Source: Phycisphaerae bacterium
GTDB lineage: Bacteria; Planctomycetota; Phycisphaerae; Sedimentisphaerales; Anaerohalosphaeraceae
Assembly (NCBI GenBank): GCA_003567095.1
Contig: PXAQ01000069.1
Location: 1 to 7,096, forward strand
DNA length: 7,096 nucleotides
Reading direction: 5' to 3'
Of this stretch, positions 5,401-7,096 are shown in pieces. The notes under the pieces were generated by a model that was given only the letters and a program-made list of their open reading frames with translations, had not been told where the DNA came from and ran no database searches. A program made the translations under genes and the position numbers. Each line of letters starts with the position of its first letter. The first letter of the stretch is position 1.

Positions 5401-6516
5401 ATGGCGGAAAACGAGTCACAGAGCGTGATGGTCATACGGCCGGTGCTGCTGGTCGATGAGGCGGTCTATGCCGACTACGGCGGCTACCTGAGGCGAATTC
5501 TGGTGGGGCTGGCGGATTTGGGCCACGTTGCGGCGGTGGTTTGTCCGGGCGATATCGATACCGCCCTGCTGGATTTTCCGACGATTGAAAAGATCGAACA
5601 CCCTGCGCTGCGGCTGGGGATTTTCAACGCGACCAACCGGCGGATTCTGCTGGATCGGCTCAAACGGTTCAAGCCGACCGTCATTCACACCTTTTTCCCC
5701 GGCCAGACAGAGCTGGCGGCGATGCTGTCCGAGGCGCTTGAGGTGCCGTTTGTCGTTACTTTTCACGGTCGCCCCAAGCGATTCAGTCGCTGCCGAAAAC
5801 CGATTTTTCATGCCCGACGGCTCCTGGCGCCGTCGGAGGTGCTGGTTAAGCATGTTTCTGCGTCGTTTCCATCGCTGCGTGATCGGATCGACCCTGTGCC
5901 CATCGGCAGCTTTGTCGAAGAGACGTGCGCGTGTTTTGGGCGGGTGGATCGGCCGGCCAGCCTGATCGCGGTGCATCCGCTGGATGAAGCGCGGGTTTTT
6001 GAGCCGCTGTTGGCCGCTGTGCGGCACCTGGCCCTGGATGGGGACGAGCTGATGCTGGTGCTGATGGGCTCGGGCAAGGCCGAGCCGGCAATTCGCCGGC
6101 AGATCCGCACGCTGGGCTTGACACCGCTGGTAACCATTGTACCGCTGATGCGGCCGCTGCGGTCGGTGCTGGCCGGGGCGGATTTGTTTTTGCACCTCAA
6201 AGACCGCGGCCAATTCAATGCCCAACTGCTGGAGGCGATGGGGGTGGGGATGGCGATTGCCGGGGCAAACGACCCGACCAGCGGATTGCTCAAAGACGGG
6301 CAGACCGCCGCTCTGTGGGACCCGACCGACGAGCTGAGCATTTACGGCTGCCTCAAACGCCTGCTCAACCAGCGCGACACAGCGCGCCAACTGGCCCAGG
6401 GGGCACAAGCGTTTTTGCAGCAGCAGTGCGGGGTCAGCACGATGATTGAAAATATTGTGAACGCCTACACCGCCGCCAGCCAGAGCGCCAAAGACCCCTC
6501 CCAGGCGGCCGGATAA
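5401..6516 (+). CDS. GT4-like glycosyltransferase (GT-B fold), divergent active site
   Basis: This 371-residue protein has the two-Rossmann-domain layout of GT-B glycosyltransferases. The N-terminal domain has DYGGYLRRILVGLADLGH (about 25-42), the Gly-rich acceptor-side loop, then TVIHTFFPG and VVTFHG (about 118-123). The C-terminal, nucleotide-sugar-binding domain has LVLMGSG, then GADLFLHL, QLLEAMGVGMAIAG (Glu278) and a typical ending. Family members use a nucleotide-sugar donor to extend glycans, lipids or other acceptors at the cytosolic membrane face; donor and acceptor here are unknown. Two usual residues are altered: the first Glu of the E-x7-E motif is Gly270, and the Arg/Lys pair normally after the linker is replaced around HPLDEARVFEP. 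The start at 5401 has only a weak ribosome binding site; ATG at 5428 is an alternative. The 20-bp gap after panB suggests co-transcription, although no functional link to pantothenate synthesis is evident. Confidence 0.85.
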   Translation: MAENESQSVMVIRPVLLVDEAVYADYGGYLRRILVGLADLGHVAAVVCPGDIDTALLDFPTIEKIEHPALRLGIFNATNRRILLDRLKRFKPTVIHTFFPGQTELAAMLSEALEVPFVVTFHGRPKRFSRCRKPIFHARRLLAPSEVLVKHVSASFPSLRDRIDPVPIGSFVEETCACFGRVDRPASLIAVHPLDEARVFEPLLAAVRHLALDGDELMLVLMGSGKAEPAIRRQIRTLGLTPLVTIVPLMRPLRSVLAGADLFLHLKDRGQFNAQLLEAMGVGMAIAGANDPTSGLLKDGQTAALWDPTDELSIYGCLKRLLNQRDTARQLAQGAQAFLQQQCGVSTMIENIVNAYTAASQSAKDPSQAAG

Positions 6517-6600
6517 GAAAATTCCCGCGAGAAAGCCCGTCACTGAATACAGCAAAACTAAATAGCCGCGCAGGAACGGGAAAACTCAATCGCGATCAGT

Positions 6601-6624
6601 ATAATACCGATTTGGATTATTTTT
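6601..6624 (+). terminator. Weak candidate terminator after the panB-glycosyltransferase unit
   Basis: ATAAT-a-CC (6601-6608) can pair with GG-ATTAT (6614-6620), with one bulged A and a 5-nt loop, followed by TTTT. The stem has only two GC pairs and lies about 85 bp past the stop, so this is a tentative call. Confidence 0.25.
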
Positions 6625-6818
6625 CGCGCGTTATCCCCTCGGTTTTACAGATGGATTTGATCTGTTGGTGTGTCATACGCATTGTGAGTCAATGCCCTAA
6701 AGGCTCCTGGGCCTGCCAAATCGACAACAGCCTCGATTTTGCCTTTTATTTTCTTGCAATACCGTCCTGTCTTGTGTACTGTAAGGACACATGCAGTGGA
6801 ATGCGATTGTAGGGTCTA

Positions 6819-6847
6819 TTGCCGCTCTTTGGCGCAGGCTGTAGAAC
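6819..6847 (+). promoter_or_regulatory. Weak candidate promoter for tRNA-Gln
   Basis: TTGCCG (6819-6824) and TAGAAC (6842-6847) are 17 bp apart, each matching 4 of 6 consensus bases. Transcription would begin about 35 nt before the tRNA. No better pair was found in the region. Confidence 0.28.
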
Positions 6848-6887
6848 TACCGGCGAAGTCAAGATTGGCGCGTCGTGGTTAATTCAT

Positions 6888-6958
6888 TGGGGTATAGTGT
6901 AACGGTAGCACGACTGACTCTGGATCAGTTAGTTGGGGTTCGAATCCCTGTACCCCAG
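6888..6958 (+). tRNA. tRNA-Gln, anticodon CTG
   Basis: The 71-nt sequence folds into a complete cloverleaf. The acceptor stem TGGGGTA pairs with TACCCCA. The D stem is GTGT with GCAC, enclosing AACGGTA. The anticodon stem ACTGA pairs with TCAGT around loop CTCTGGA, and the T arm has loop TTCGAAT. Anticodon CTG is at 6920-6922 and reads CAG (Gln). The weak U1-A72 pair and discriminator G73 match glutamine identity. The 3' CCA is not encoded (GTTT follows), so it must be added by the CCA-adding enzyme. Confidence 0.96.
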
Positions 6959-6995
6959 TTTCCACACAAAGCATTTGAAAACAAAGATTTACGAC

Positions 6996-7026
6996 AAAGC
7001 CCCTTGCTGATCAGCGGGGGCTTTTT
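6996..7026 (+). terminator. Intrinsic terminator after tRNA-Gln
   Basis: AAAGCCCC (6996-7003) pairs with GGGGCTTT (7017-7024), and the inner GCTGATCAGC can close further. The T run TTTTT (7022-7026) follows the GC-rich part. It lies about 38 bp after the tRNA, the expected place for its transcript end. Confidence 0.87.
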
Positions 7027-7059
7027 CCGTCTGATTTTCGATTTTCCGTCCATTTTCCG

Positions 7060-7065
7060 TATAAT
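7060..7065 (+). promoter_or_regulatory. TATAAT box near the window end, possible promoter of an off-window gene
   Basis: A perfect TATAAT follows a T-tract-rich stretch (7022-7056) with repeated TTTTCCGT. No good -35 hexamer is present at 17 bp, although upstream T tracts could substitute. Any gene it serves would lie beyond the right edge. Confidence 0.25.
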
Positions 7066-7096
7066 CGTTCCAAAAACTTGCGCCGCTGACGTTACG

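Larger units (their letters stand above)
6517..6887. other. Intergenic region without a recognised gene
   Basis: About 370 bp lie between the glycosyltransferase stop and tRNA-Gln. A 66-codon open frame with a TTG start at 6612 has no ribosome binding site and a composition unlike a real protein, and it is not accepted. A weak AT-rich hairpin at 6601-6624 and a weak tRNA promoter candidate are listed separately. Nothing else stands out. Confidence 0.6.

Noticed and set aside
5416..6555. A 379-codon open frame on the minus strand opposite the glycosyltransferase
   Set aside because: It is the antisense of a clear GT-B gene in GC-rich DNA. Its product is rich in Arg, Gln and His with no recognisable domain.
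6612..6812. A 66-codon plus-strand open frame between the glycosyltransferase and the tRNA
   Set aside because: It starts with TTG, lacks a ribosome binding site, and resembles no small protein type I know; chance in AT-richer intergenic DNA is likely.

Overview
This window looks like chromosomal DNA from a Planctomycetes-type bacterium, possibly near Phycisphaerae/Sedimentisphaerales. The reasons are a PEP-CTERM surface protein with a VPEP...RRRR tail next to a prepilin-type protein carrying the FTLIELL and CSSNLRQMG signatures, moderate-to-high GC, and frequent non-ATG starts. This assignment rests on recognised sequence style, not on a database search. No mobile elements, CRISPR arrays or rRNA were seen.

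Left part (1-2911, all minus strand, read right to left): a sigma70-like promoter (2910-2938) overlaps a strong Fur-family-type palindrome (2887-2911). It drives a tightly packed, overlapping set of three genes: a polytopic membrane protein with a large His/Asp-rich loop (2048-2860), a Fur/Zur-family repressor (1639-2064), and a small secreted Cys-containing protein resembling DUF2946 (1286-1663). Further along the same strand are a His-rich PEP-CTERM protein (466-1146) and, 24 bp after it, a pseudopilin-like protein that runs off the left edge (1-441). The His-rich loop, the metalloregulator, its apparent operator and the His-rich surface protein together suggest a metal-acquisition or metal-homeostasis locus, most plausibly zinc.

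Middle part (2951-4203, minus): one MFS transporter of unknown substrate, with its own Shine-Dalgarno and a clear intrinsic terminator. It is separated from the right-hand genes by a divergent intergenic region of about 315 bp.

Right part (plus strand): panB (ketopantoate hydroxymethyltransferase, first committed step of pantothenate/CoA synthesis) starts at a TTG codon behind a good Shine-Dalgarno and a leader with a perfect 7-3-7 inverted repeat. It is followed 20 bp later by a divergent GT4-like glycosyltransferase, probably co-transcribed. After about 370 bp of mostly featureless sequence come tRNA-Gln(CTG) and a strong intrinsic terminator. The window ends in T-tract repeats and a TATAAT box that may belong to a gene beyond the edge.
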